Of a DNA stretch of 64,000 nucleotides, positions 40,179-51,166 are shown in pieces. Location: positions 248,001-312,000 of the forward strand of contig CAVXSO010000002.1 in assembly GCA_963764465.1 (NCBI GenBank), read 5' to 3'. Numbering within the stretch: position 1 is the stretch's first letter; each line of letters begins with the position of its first letter. The notes under the pieces were generated by a model. That model had not been told where the DNA came from. It ran no database searches and saw only the letters and a program-made list of their open reading frames with translations. The DNA comes from JAJXXT01 sp963764465 (GTDB taxonomy: Bacteria > Pseudomonadota > Alphaproteobacteria > Acetobacterales > Acetobacteraceae). The translations under genes and the position numbers were made by a program.

Positions 40179-40658
40179 TCAGCCGCCGCAACCGCCCAGC
40201 GTGACCTTCACGGTCTTGCGGGCGCCGAAGATCTTACCGTCGGATTCGACCACGGCGACGACGTCGCTGGTCTTCGCCATCTTCAGCCGGCACGCGACCG
40301 AGGGCTCGGTGCCTGCCGGCAGCACATAGGAGGCGGCGAGCGTGAACGGATTTTCCGGCACCATCAGGCTGATGCGCGTGACATTGGGCAGCGTCGTGGA
40401 GACCGCGACCGGCACCACCGCGCCGTTTTCCGCGATGTCCGGCACCTCGAGCGTGATCTTGTCGGAGGCGGCGATCGGCTGGCCGTAAAGCGCCTTCAGC
40501 GCATCGGCCTCCGACTTCTGCTTGAAGGCGCTGACGGGCCAGCCCGGCGCGTCCTCCGCGAAGGCCGCGCGCGGCATCGCGAGCAGGCCGGCAGTCGCAA
40601 GGCCCGTGGTTGCGAGCAGCGAAAGCGTGATGCGCCGGGTCGTCGTGGTTGCATGCAT
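40179..40658 (-). CDS. soxY: Thiosulfate oxidation carrier SoxY
   Basis: 159-residue protein that carries the oxidised sulfur on its C-terminal swinging-arm cysteine, here LGGCGG at the extreme end. It has a Tat-type signal (TTTTRRITLSLLATTGLATA). The immunoglobulin-like core includes KITLEVPDIAENGAVVPVAV and VTRISLMVPENPFTLAASYV. Forms the SoxYZ heterodimer with the next gene product. Confidence 0.96.
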   Translation of the reverse strand: MHATTTTRRITLSLLATTGLATAGLLAMPRAAFAEDAPGWPVSAFKQKSEADALKALYGQPIAASDKITLEVPDIAENGAVVPVAVSTTLPNVTRISLMVPENPFTLAASYVLPAGTEPSVACRLKMAKTSDVVAVVESDGKIFGARKTVKVTLGGCGG

Positions 40659-40674
40659 GTCAAACCTCGCCCTT

Positions 40675-41031
40675 CTAGAGGGTGTAGAGAAAATCGATGA
40701 TCGCCTCGATCTGCTGGCGATCCAGGATCATGTTCTTGCCGAAGGCGGGCATCACCGTCTGCGGGTTGCGCTTTTCCTCGTCCCACAGGATCTGGAACAG
40801 CACTTTGCGGTCGGGGAAGCGTGCCTTCATGTCGTTGAGCTCGGGGCCGACATTGCTCGGCACGTCGCTGCCCTTCATCGTGTGGCAGGCGAGGCAGTTG
40901 CCGAGGCTGCGGTCGAAGGCGACGGCTTGTCCTGCCGCGGGACCGGTCGCCGGCGCCGGCGCCTGTTGCGCCCAGGCCGAGGGAGCGGCGAGAAGTGCCG
41001 CCAGCGCGGCGAGTGCAATGCGCGCGTTCAT
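40675..41031 (-). CDS. soxX: SoxXA cytochrome subunit SoxX
   Basis: 118-residue monohaem cytochrome c, exported (IALAALAALLAAPSAWA signal). Haem site NCLACHTMKGSDVPSNVGPE and the distal Met of VMPAFGKNMILD are typical of SoxX. Pairs with SoxA to start thiosulfate oxidation. ATG 41031 overlaps the soxD stop (ATGA). Confidence 0.94.
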   Translation of the reverse strand: MNARIALAALAALLAAPSAWAQQAPAPATGPAAGQAVAFDRSLGNCLACHTMKGSDVPSNVGPELNDMKARFPDRKVLFQILWDEEKRNPQTVMPAFGKNMILDRQQIEAIIDFLYTL

Positions 41032-41696
41032 TGCGGCATCGACGTGTCGAGCGGGCCGGTGGTCCGCGGGGTGATGCCCTTTCCCTCGGCCGACGAGGTG
41101 ATCTTCACCTCCTCGGGCTTGAGGCAGTCCTTCATGCACTCGGTGTCGTGTGTGTCCGGACGCGGATCGGTCCAGATGAAACCATCGCGATTCGGCATTT
41201 TCACCTTCGGCAGAGTCGTCGCGTCGGCGACGAATGAATCCGGAACGATGTTGTTGAGGTTCAGGATATAGGCGGTGAGCCCGTAGACCTGATCCGGGGT
41301 CAGCGAATGCGGCGCCGGGAACGGCATGGCGCGGTCGATGTAGTCGTAGAGTGTCGTCGCGTAGGGCCAATAATTGCCCACCGTCGGGTCGGGGCGGTCG
41401 CCGGTGAGCGAGCCGTTGCCGGCGAGCTTCGGGTAGCGCGTCTCGCCCTCGCCGAACGTGCCGTGGCAGGCGGCGCAGACGGTCTGGAACAGGTCGCCGC
41501 CCTGCGAGACGCCGCCCTTACCTGGCGGCAGGCCCTGGCCGTCCGGCCGCACGCCGATGGACCAGCCGGCGATCTGTTGCGGGGTCGGCGTCGTGCCGTA
41601 TCCGTAATAGAGAGCGCCGTGCTCGCCGGCGCTCGCCGCGCCGGCGGCGAGGCAGCCCGCGAAGGCCAGCACCGCGATCCTAGCCCAGCTGGACAT
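41028..41696 (-). CDS. soxD: Sulfane dehydrogenase cytochrome subunit SoxD (short form)
   Basis: 222-residue exported cytochrome that accepts electrons from SoxC. One haem motif (CAACHGTFGEGE) and the conserved C-terminal Cys pair THDTECMKDCLKPEEV of SoxD are present. Paracoccus SoxD is about 380 residues with two cytochrome domains; this version keeps only one. ATG 41696 overlaps the end of soxC by 17 bp. Confidence 0.9.
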   Translation of the reverse strand: MSSWARIAVLAFAGCLAAGAASAGEHGALYYGYGTTPTPQQIAGWSIGVRPDGQGLPPGKGGVSQGGDLFQTVCAACHGTFGEGETRYPKLAGNGSLTGDRPDPTVGNYWPYATTLYDYIDRAMPFPAPHSLTPDQVYGLTAYILNLNNIVPDSFVADATTLPKVKMPNRDGFIWTDPRPDTHDTECMKDCLKPEEVKITSSAEGKGITPRTTGPLDTSMPQ

Positions 41697-42975
41697 CGAA
41701 CACGCTCCCGTTCTCCTGCACCTGCCAGGTCTGGATCGAGTTGTTGTTGTAGATCGGGTTGGTCCCGCGCACCGCGCGCAGCTCCGCGATGGTCGGCTGT
41801 ACGAATCCCGTCTCGTCCACGGCGCGCGACTGCAGCAGCGCCGGCTTGCCGTCCCAACGCCAGGGCAGGGTGAAGCGCGTCAGCGCCTTGGGCAGCACCA
41901 GGTCGTCGAGCCGTGCTCGGGTCCAGTTGACGCCGCCATCGACGCTGACGTCCACCGCCTTGATCTTGCCGAGACCGGACCAGGCGAAGCCGCGGATCTC
42001 GTAAAGTCCGGGCTCCTTCACAGGCATCTCGGGACAGGGGAAGGTGATCACGGACTTGGAGTAGATCGGCCAGGTGAAGCCGCGTGCCTTTCCGTCCGGC
42101 ATCAGCTCGGTGTATTTCGAGGTTTCCTCGCGCGTGAACCAGGGCTGATCGCCGATCTGGATGCGGCGGATCCATTTCACGTTCACGTTGCCCTGCCAGC
42201 CCGGAACCACCAGGCGCAGCGGATAGCCCTGTTCCGGGCGCAGCGCCTCGCCGTTCTGACCATAAACCAGCAGGCAGTCGTCGAGCAGCTTCGAGACCGG
42301 GATGCTGCGCGCCATGTGCGCGCCGTCCGCGCCCTCCACCAGTGCCCATTTGCCCTCGGGTTTGATTCCCACTTCCTCGAAGATGGTGGAAACCTTCACT
42401 CCGGTCCATTCGGCGCAGCCGATCATGCCGTGGGTGAATTGCAGCGAGTTGAGCTGCGCTGCGCGCCATTCCATGCCGCCATTGGCCGGGCATTCGATGA
42501 AATGGATGCGCGAGACGCTGGGAAAGCGCCCGATGTCCTGCATCGTGTAGAGGCGCGGCTGGTCCACCATGCCGTGGATCATCAGCCGGTGCTGCGCGGG
42601 ATCCACGGTCGGTCGCCCGGCGTGATAGCGCTCGAAGAACAATCCGCTCGCGGTGATGATACCCTGCTGGTGCTGCAACGGGGTAAAGCTGACGGAGGAT
42701 TGCGGCGTCGCCGTCAGGAACGGCACGTTGCGCCGGATGACGTCCTTTTCGAAGTGCGACGGCACACCGTAGACGCGCTCCACCACGCCGGGCCCGAGCG
42801 AGCGGGACCACGGCCCGTCCGCGGGCGGGGAGGCATCCTCGGCCCGCGCGCGCCCAGCCAGCGCCACCATGCCCGCAGCCATGCCAGCGCGGAACATCGC
42901 GCGGCGGCCGGGCGTGATGAGACTGTTGTCGCGCTTGTCGCGGCCCTGGTTCGGGCCGGTCTCGTCTCGAACCAT
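41680..42975 (-). CDS. soxC: Sulfane dehydrogenase molybdopterin subunit SoxC
   Basis: 431-residue molybdenum-cofactor protein of the sulfite oxidase family; with SoxD it oxidises SoxY-bound sulfane sulfur by six electrons. A Tat signal contains GRRAMFRAGMAAGMVALAGR. Motifs: GIITASGLFFERYHAGRPTV, the Mo-ligand Cys in RIHFIECPANGGMEW, LVVPGWQGNVNVKWIRRI and the C-terminal SVDGGVNWTRARL dimerisation domain. Starts at ATG 42975 after GGAGG and is the first gene of the sox operon. SoxCD presence predicts complete oxidation of thiosulfate to sulfate without sulfur globules. Confidence 0.95.
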   Translation of the reverse strand: MVRDETGPNQGRDKRDNSLITPGRRAMFRAGMAAGMVALAGRARAEDASPPADGPWSRSLGPGVVERVYGVPSHFEKDVIRRNVPFLTATPQSSVSFTPLQHQQGIITASGLFFERYHAGRPTVDPAQHRLMIHGMVDQPRLYTMQDIGRFPSVSRIHFIECPANGGMEWRAAQLNSLQFTHGMIGCAEWTGVKVSTIFEEVGIKPEGKWALVEGADGAHMARSIPVSKLLDDCLLVYGQNGEALRPEQGYPLRLVVPGWQGNVNVKWIRRIQIGDQPWFTREETSKYTELMPDGKARGFTWPIYSKSVITFPCPEMPVKEPGLYEIRGFAWSGLGKIKAVDVSVDGGVNWTRARLDDLVLPKALTRFTLPWRWDGKPALLQSRAVDETGFVQPTIAELRAVRGTNPIYNNNSIQTWQVQENGSVFDVQLG

Positions 42976-43188
42976 GTTTCCTCCGTGCGGGTGGGCTCTG
43001 GCGGCCCGCCACGAGCCCAGGCCGGCGTGTTGTGGCCGGGCTCGCGGCCGCATTTTGCCGCCTTGCGGGATGACGGCGACTGAATTCGGTGACAGTGTCG
43101 CGCCGGGTGGGGAACGGAGCGTGCGGGGACTGAAGAAGAATACGCAGCCGGAGCATTTCGCCTCAGGAGTTTTCCCGGCGCGGCGCCG

Positions 43189-43866
43189 ATGACGCGGCTG
43201 CTGATCATCGAGGATGACGCGGCCACCGCGCACGAACTCCAGGAGGGGTTGGGAGTACGCGGCTACGAGACGGGTCATGCCGGCAGCGTGGAGGCAGCCG
43301 AGCCCCTGGTCGCGGGGGGCGATTGGGACGTGCTGATCGTGGACCGGATGCTGCCGGGGCGGGACGGGCTCGATTTCGTCCGCGCACTGCGCGAGCGCGG
43401 CTATACGGTGCCGGTGCTCATCCTCACCGCGCTGGGCACCGTGGACGACCGCATCCTCGGCCTGCGTGCCGGCGGCGACGACTACCTCGTCAAACCCTTT
43501 GCGCTGGGCGAGCTCATGGCTCGGATCGAGGCGCTGCTGCGCCGTCCCACGATGGGGATGCGGCCGGTGTTGCATGCCGGCACGGTCGAGCTTGACCTCA
43601 TCGCGCGGACCGCGCGCCGGGGCGGCCGCGACCTCGAGCTGTTGCCGCGGGAGTTCAAGCTGCTGGAGTATTTCATGCGCCGCGAGGGCCAGGTGGTGAC
43701 GCCGGCGATGCTGCTGCGCGATGTGTGGAATTACAATTTCGAGCTGCGGTCGAACCTCGTCGATGTGCAGCTCGGTCGGTTGCGGCGTAAGCTCGACCGG
43801 CAAGGCGAGACCAGGCTGATCACCAATGTACGGGGCGTGGGCTTCATCTTTCGTGCGAATCCCTAG
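43189..43866 (+). CDS. OmpR/PhoB-type response regulator
   Basis: 225 residues: receiver domain with acidic pocket Asp9/Asp10, phosphorylation site Asp52 (IVDRMLPGRDG) and Lys102 (YLVKPFALGE), then the winged-helix DNA-binding domain (RGGRDLELLPREFKLLEYFM, NLVDVQLGRLRRKLD, ITNVRGVGFIFR). Divergent from soxC with 213 bp between, so it probably controls the sox operon or itself; no soxR gene is seen. Overlaps the kinase gene by 14 bp. Confidence 0.92.
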   Translation: MTRLLIIEDDAATAHELQEGLGVRGYETGHAGSVEAAEPLVAGGDWDVLIVDRMLPGRDGLDFVRALRERGYTVPVLILTALGTVDDRILGLRAGGDDYLVKPFALGELMARIEALLRRPTMGMRPVLHAGTVELDLIARTARRGGRDLELLPREFKLLEYFMRREGQVVTPAMLLRDVWNYNFELRSNLVDVQLGRLRRKLDRQGETRLITNVRGVGFIFRANP

Positions 43867-45217
43867 GGGCGTCTGGCGTTCGGCCGCGCGCTTCGGCGCC
43901 GGTGTCGCGCTGTTGCTCGCGGTTGGCGTCGGCGCCGTGTTCGGTGTCACCTACTGGCTGACCACGCGCGCATTGTTCCGCTCCATCGACAGTGCGGTTA
44001 CCGAACAGCTCGAACTGCTGTCCGAGCGACCGCCCGAAATTCTGCCCTTCATGATCATATCGCGCCTGCAGCATCAGCCCGCGGTGCTGACACAGGTCGG
44101 GCTGTTCGCCGCGGATGGCTCGCCGATCGTCGGCAACATCGCGCACATGCCCTTGGGCGTCCGTTTTGACTCCAGGCCTCGGATTCTGTCCGTGCCTACG
44201 GCGGAGGGCGGCATGGTGCGCCTCGACGTCGCGGCACGCACGCTGGCTGGTGGGCGTCACCTCGTGGTGGCTCGCGATGTGGAGGACCTACTGGTCTTCC
44301 GCGGCACGCTGATGCGCATTCTGCTCGTCTCGCTCGCGGCCTGCGTGGGGCTCGGCATGGCGGCGGGCACGGCTTACGCGGTGCGCGGGCAGGCACGGTT
44401 GCGCCGGCTCAGCGTGGCGGCGGAACGGATCATGCTGGGCGCGCTGGGCGAACGGCTGGAGGTGCGGCGCCGGCCGGACGCGATGGACGAGCTTTGCATT
44501 GTGGTGAACCGCATCCTCGACCGGCTGGAGCGGCTGGTGGAGGCGTGGAAGAACGCGGGCGAAAACATCGCGCACGACCTGCGCACGCCGCTCACAGCCC
44601 TGCGCGCGCAGCTCGAGCGGCTGCGCGACGGCGGAAGGCTGGAGGAACGCGACCTGGTGATCGTTACGGGCTCGCTGCGCGCGATCGACAGTATCCGCGC
44701 ACTCACCACAAGGCTGCTGCGCATCGCCGAGATCGAGCATGACAGGCGCCAGCGTGCCTTCGCGGACGTGGACGCCGCCGAGTTGCTGCACGAGATCGGC
44801 GGCGACTTCACGCCGCTTGCCGAAGATGCCGGCATCGCGCTCCGTGTGGAGACCGATGGTCCGGCGGTGATCCGGGCGGACCGCGAGCTGCTGGCGGAGG
44901 CGGTGATCAACCTCACGGAGAACGCGATCAAGTATGCCGGCCGTGACCGGCACGTCGTGCTGCAAGCAAAACGAAGCAATGGGCGGCTTGTCCTTGCCGT
45001 CTCCGACGACGGCCCTGGCATCGCGCCCGCCGACCGGGAGCAGGTTTTCCGCCGCTTCTACCGTGCGCGCTCGGCGCAGGGCGTGCCTGGCAGTGGGCTC
45101 GGTCTTGCGCTCGTCGCCTCGATCGCCGGCCACCATGGCTTCGAACTGCGGCTGCGCGACAACAAGCCTGGCTGCCGCGTCGAGCTCGTGTGCGCGGTCC
45201 GCGAGGAAGCCGCGTAA
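43853..45217 (+). CDS. Sensor histidine kinase
   Basis: 454 residues from GTG 43853. Two membrane helices (about residues 8-30 and 155-178) enclose a periplasmic sensor region of about 125 residues with no recognised ligand motif. A HAMP domain leads to the H box with His241 (ENIAHDLRTPLTALRAQLER); the ATPase has the N box EAVINLTENAIKYAG, G1 VSDDGPGIAP, FRRFYRA and G2 GSGLGLALVASI. It is the partner of the upstream regulator. What it senses is unknown; a sulfur compound or redox state is likely given the sox operon. Confidence 0.9.
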   Translation: MRIPRGVWRSAARFGAGVALLLAVGVGAVFGVTYWLTTRALFRSIDSAVTEQLELLSERPPEILPFMIISRLQHQPAVLTQVGLFAADGSPIVGNIAHMPLGVRFDSRPRILSVPTAEGGMVRLDVAARTLAGGRHLVVARDVEDLLVFRGTLMRILLVSLAACVGLGMAAGTAYAVRGQARLRRLSVAAERIMLGALGERLEVRRRPDAMDELCIVVNRILDRLERLVEAWKNAGENIAHDLRTPLTALRAQLERLRDGGRLEERDLVIVTGSLRAIDSIRALTTRLLRIAEIEHDRRQRAFADVDAAELLHEIGGDFTPLAEDAGIALRVETDGPAVIRADRELLAEAVINLTENAIKYAGRDRHVVLQAKRSNGRLVLAVSDDGPGIAPADREQVFRRFYRARSAQGVPGSGLGLALVASIAGHHGFELRLRDNKPGCRVELVCAVREEAA

Positions 45218-45239
45218 AGCTGCCCCGCGGACCGTTTCG

Positions 45240-47822
<2,583 letters not shown>

Positions 47823-47912
47823 CGTCCTGTCCCTCTTCGTAGGCGACTGTTTGGGCGACTGGCCGGACCCCGCCCCTGCACGAGGCAACGGGGCGGCTAT
47901 CCCGTGCCCAGG

Positions 47913-47941
47913 AAATGGGCAATGCTGCCGCGAGGCTCAAG
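47913..47941 (-). promoter_or_regulatory. Sigma-32 (RpoH)-type promoter upstream of clpB
   Basis: Reading the minus strand, CTTGAG (47941-47936), then 16 bp, then CCCATTT (47919-47913) match the heat-shock consensus CTTGAAA-N13-17-CCCCATNT. It is 91 bp upstream of the clpB ATG, in the 146-bp gap between clpB and the divergent MOSC gene. ClpB is a classical RpoH target. Confidence 0.6.
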
Positions 47942-47968
47942 AGGTCCACGCCGACTTAGGAAGATATC

Positions 47969-48724
47969 GTGCGAATTGAACGTCTTTACCGCTACCCCGT
48001 GAAGGGCCTGACCGCGGAGGCGCTGGAGGAGGCGCAAGTCGAGCCTGGCCGGGCCATCCCCTGGGATCGCGCCTTTGCGCTGGCCCAAGGCGACTCCCTG
48101 TTCGACCCGGGGCAACCCGCCTGGCGGCCGAAGACGGAGTTCATGTGCCTGCGCGCCAATGCCCGCATCGCGGCGCTTCGCTCCAGCTTCGACCCCACGA
48201 CCGGCAGGCTCCTCATCCTGGCGCCGGACGGGGAGCGGCTGTTGGAGAATGCGCTGTCGGCGGAGGGGCGGGTGCGGATCGGCGCCTGGCTCACCGCGTA
48301 TCTCGGCGCCGAGGCGCGGGGGACGCCGCGGTTCCACCATATTGCGGGCCACAGCTTCGGCGACCAGAAGCAGCAGGTCATCTCGCTCATCAACATCGCC
48401 AGCCTCGCCGACTATGAGGCGAAGGTCGGCGCGCGCCGGCACAGGCGCCGGTTCCGCGCCAATATCTGGTTCGACGGCGCGGCGCCGATGAGCGAACGCG
48501 AATGGGTCGGGCGGGAGCTGCTGGTCGGCGCGGCCCGCCTGCGCGTCACCCGTACGACCACGCGCTGCCCGGCGACCGAGGTAAACCCGCTGACGGCGCA
48601 GCGCGACGCCGACCCGGTGGCGGAGCTGAAGCGCCTCTATGGTCATGCCGATCTTGGCATCCATGCCGAGGTGGTGGAGGCCGGCCGCATTGCCGCGGGC
48701 GATGCGATCGAAGTTCTGTCCTGA
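47969..48724 (+). CDS. MOSC domain protein
   Basis: 251 residues, with the N-terminal MOSC beta-barrel (IERLYRYPVKGLTAEALEEA) and the MOSC domain (VISLINIASLADYEAKVG, FRANIWFDGAAPMSEREWVG). The conserved cysteine that binds the molybdenum cofactor is in TTTRCPATEVNPLTAQRDAD. Mitochondrial mARC and YcbX relatives reduce N-hydroxylated compounds, so an amidoxime or N-oxide reductase role is likely. GTG 47969 is the start. It may share a divergent promoter with clpB. Confidence 0.88.
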   Translation: MRIERLYRYPVKGLTAEALEEAQVEPGRAIPWDRAFALAQGDSLFDPGQPAWRPKTEFMCLRANARIAALRSSFDPTTGRLLILAPDGERLLENALSAEGRVRIGAWLTAYLGAEARGTPRFHHIAGHSFGDQKQQVISLINIASLADYEAKVGARRHRRRFRANIWFDGAAPMSEREWVGRELLVGAARLRVTRTTTRCPATEVNPLTAQRDADPVAELKRLYGHADLGIHAEVVEAGRIAAGDAIEVLS

Positions 48725-48742
48725 CGTCACGCCGGAGCGGCC

Positions 48743-49687
48743 ATGAGCACCTATCCCAGCCTCGACCCCGATGCCCAGCGCGTGCTGGACATGATCCGTC
48801 TTGCCAATCGTCCGCCCTATGAGACGCTGACGCCGACCGAGGCGCGCGCGCTGCAGGTCGCCGCGATGCCGATCCTGCAGCCCGATCCGGCGGACGTCGC
48901 CGAGACGCGCGAGCTGGTGGCCGACGGCGTTCCCTGCCGGCTCTATCGTCCGCGCGGTTCCTCCCCAGGCGACGTGCTGCCGGGCCTGATCTTCCTGCAT
49001 GGCGGCGGCTGGATGATCGGCTCGATTGAGACCTACGATGTGGTCTGCCGCAGACTTGCCAATGACGCGGGGGTCGCGGTCGTTTCGGTCGGGTACCGGC
49101 TGGCGCCCGAGCACCTCTACCCCGCGGCGGTGGAGGATAGCGCCATCGCCACGCGCTGGATCGCGCGGGAGGCGGGTTCGCTTGGCGTCGATCCGGCGCG
49201 GCTCGCGGTGGGCGGCGACAGCGCCGGTGGCAATCTCTCGGCCGTCCTGGCGCTGATGGCGCGTGACGGCACCCTGCCGCCGCTCGCCTTCCAGCTCCTC
49301 ATCTACCCCGCCACCGACATGGCGATGCGGCTTCCCTCCTATCAGCGGATCACCGCGGATTTCCCGCTCACCGCCACGACCGCGCGCTGGTTTCGCGACA
49401 CCTACATTCCGGATCCGGCGCGCTGGCACGAATGGCACGCCTCGCCGCTACGCGCGGCGAGCCTCGCCGGCGTGGCACCCGCCTTCGTGCTCACGGCCGG
49501 CCACGACCCGCTGGTCGATGAGGGCATCGCCTACGCGCGTCGGCTGGAGCATGAGGCCGTGCGCGTAACACTGCTGCACATGGCGGACCAGATGCACGGC
49601 TTCATCACCATGGGTCGGATCGTCCGCGCCGCGGACACGGCGCTGGTGCACTGCGCCGCGGCGCTGCGCGCCGGCCTGCGCGCATGA
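48743..49687 (+). CDS. Alpha/beta hydrolase (HSL-type esterase)
   Basis: 314 residues of the hormone-sensitive lipase family (esterase group IV): oxyanion motif FLHGGGWMIGS, the nucleophile Ser in VGGDSAGGNLSAVLA, acid Asp in TAGHDPLVDEG and the catalytic His in MADQMHGFITMG. Such enzymes cleave short-chain esters and lactones. The stop overlaps the next SDR gene (ATGA). Confidence 0.9.
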   Translation: MSTYPSLDPDAQRVLDMIRLANRPPYETLTPTEARALQVAAMPILQPDPADVAETRELVADGVPCRLYRPRGSSPGDVLPGLIFLHGGGWMIGSIETYDVVCRRLANDAGVAVVSVGYRLAPEHLYPAAVEDSAIATRWIAREAGSLGVDPARLAVGGDSAGGNLSAVLALMARDGTLPPLAFQLLIYPATDMAMRLPSYQRITADFPLTATTARWFRDTYIPDPARWHEWHASPLRAASLAGVAPAFVLTAGHDPLVDEGIAYARRLEHEAVRVTLLHMADQMHGFITMGRIVRAADTALVHCAAALRAGLRA

Positions 49688-50433
49688 TGCTGGCCGGCAA
49701 ATCGGCGCTCGTTACCGGCGGTGCTTCCGGCATCGGGGCGGCGACCGCGCTTGCCATGGCGCGGGAGGGCGCGCGGGTTCTGGTCGCGGATCGTAACGAT
49801 CCGGCGGCGACGGTCGCCGCTGTCAATGCGGCGGGGGGACAGGCGCTGGGCATGGTCGCGGACGTCACGGACGAGGTGGCGGTTGCCGCCATGGTGGCGC
49901 GCGCGGTTGATGTGTTCGGCGAGCTCGACTGTGCGTTCAACAACGCCGGCATCGCGCCGGCGGCGATCGGCCAGGCGGGTGTGGCGACGGGCGATACGGA
50001 GCGCGCGGCGTGGGAGGCTGTGCTCGCGGTCAACCTGACCGGTGTCTTCCTTTGCCTGCGGGCGGAAATCCAGGCGATGCGCGGGAAGGGTGGCGCCATC
50101 GTCAACACCGCTTCGATCGCCGGCATGCGCGCGCTTACGGGGGCAGCCGCTTATGTCGCTTCCAAGCATGGCGTGCTCGGGCTCACCCGCACCGCGGCGG
50201 CCGAGGAGGCGCCGGGGATCCGTGTCAATGCCGTCTGCCCGGGTTTCGTGGACACGCCGATGACGGCGGATGTGCGCGCCCGCCGTGGTCCCGCGATCGA
50301 GGAGCGCGCGCCGATGCGGCGTTTCGGCCGTCCGGAGGAGATCGCGGAGGTCGTGGTCTTCCTCTGCTCGGACCGCGCGAGCTTTATTGCGGGGAGCGCC
50401 TGGACCGCGGATGGCGGCTACGCGGCGCTATAG
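49684..50433 (+). CDS. Short-chain dehydrogenase/reductase (SDR)
   Basis: 249-residue classical SDR with cofactor motif ALVTGGASGIGAATALAMAR, NNAG, catalytic Ser in NTASIAGMRALTGAAAY and YxxxK in AAYVASKHGVLGL, ending in the usual TADGGYA. It would reduce or oxidise a secondary alcohol/ketone with NAD(P). Coupled by ATGA to the esterase gene, suggesting ester hydrolysis then alcohol oxidation. Convergent with the SDR at 50437 with only 3 bp between. Confidence 0.92.
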   Translation: MMLAGKSALVTGGASGIGAATALAMAREGARVLVADRNDPAATVAAVNAAGGQALGMVADVTDEVAVAAMVARAVDVFGELDCAFNNAGIAPAAIGQAGVATGDTERAAWEAVLAVNLTGVFLCLRAEIQAMRGKGGAIVNTASIAGMRALTGAAAYVASKHGVLGLTRTAAAEEAPGIRVNAVCPGFVDTPMTADVRARRGPAIEERAPMRRFGRPEEIAEVVVFLCSDRASFIAGSAWTADGGYAAL

Positions 50434-50436
50434 CGC

Positions 50437-51153
50437 TCAGGCGTTGGTGATTCCACCATCGATCGTGATCGTCTGGCCGGTGACATAGCTCGCCGCGTCG
50501 GAGGCGAGGAAGTGAATGACCGAGGCGACCTCGCGCGGCTCGCCCCAGCGCCCCATCGGAATCGAAGCCAGCAACCGCTCGCCATCGCGTGCCACGAGGT
50601 CGTCCGTCATGCGCGTACGGATGATGCCGGGCGCCACCGCATTCACCCGAATGCGCGGTGCCCATTGCCGCGACAGCGCGCGGGTGAGGCCCACGATCCC
50701 GCCCTTGGAGGCGGAATAGGCGGCGAAGCGTCCGCCGCCGCGGCGGTAGGCGATGGAGGAGGTGAGCACGATGGCGCCGCCCCGTCCGGCGGGCTCTTGT
50801 GCAGCGAAGGCCACGCACATGTCATAGGCGTTGGTGAGGTTGGCGGCGATGGCGCGGTCCCATACGCCGTGTTCCGCGGGGTCGAGGGGGTCGGGCTCGA
50901 ACAGGCCGGCGAGATGCACGAGTACGTCGCATGGCGCGCTCGTGAACAGTGCTGCGCACGCCTCGGGGGTTTGGCAGTCGCTTGCCGCAGTCGCAACCCG
51001 TGCGCCAGCGCCGCGCTCCGACACGGCGGAAGCGAGGCCCGCCGCGTCGGGATCGATCAGAAGCACCGCGTCGCGACCGTCGAGGAAGGCCCGGGCGGTT
51101 GCCCGCCCGATGCCTCCCGCGCCGCCGGTGATCGCGATAAGACGCGTGTTCAC
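50437..51153 (-). CDS. Short-chain dehydrogenase/reductase (SDR)
   Basis: 238 residues, GTG start at 51153. Motifs: AITGGAGGIGRATARAFLDG, VHLAG in place of NNAG (as in some SDRs), the catalytic Ser in LTSSIAYRRGGGRFAAY and YSASKGGIVGL. The terminal TIDGGITNA is normal. It follows the binding-protein gene of the 51-55 kb importer by 13 bp on the same strand, so it is probably part of that catabolic operon. The partner SDR at 49684 is a different subfamily. Confidence 0.9.
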   Translation of the reverse strand: MNTRLIAITGGAGGIGRATARAFLDGRDAVLLIDPDAAGLASAVSERGAGARVATAASDCQTPEACAALFTSAPCDVLVHLAGLFEPDPLDPAEHGVWDRAIAANLTNAYDMCVAFAAQEPAGRGGAIVLTSSIAYRRGGGRFAAYSASKGGIVGLTRALSRQWAPRIRVNAVAPGIIRTRMTDDLVARDGERLLASIPMGRWGEPREVASVIHFLASDAASYVTGQTITIDGGITNA

Positions 51154-51166
51154 GCGGCGCGCGCGC

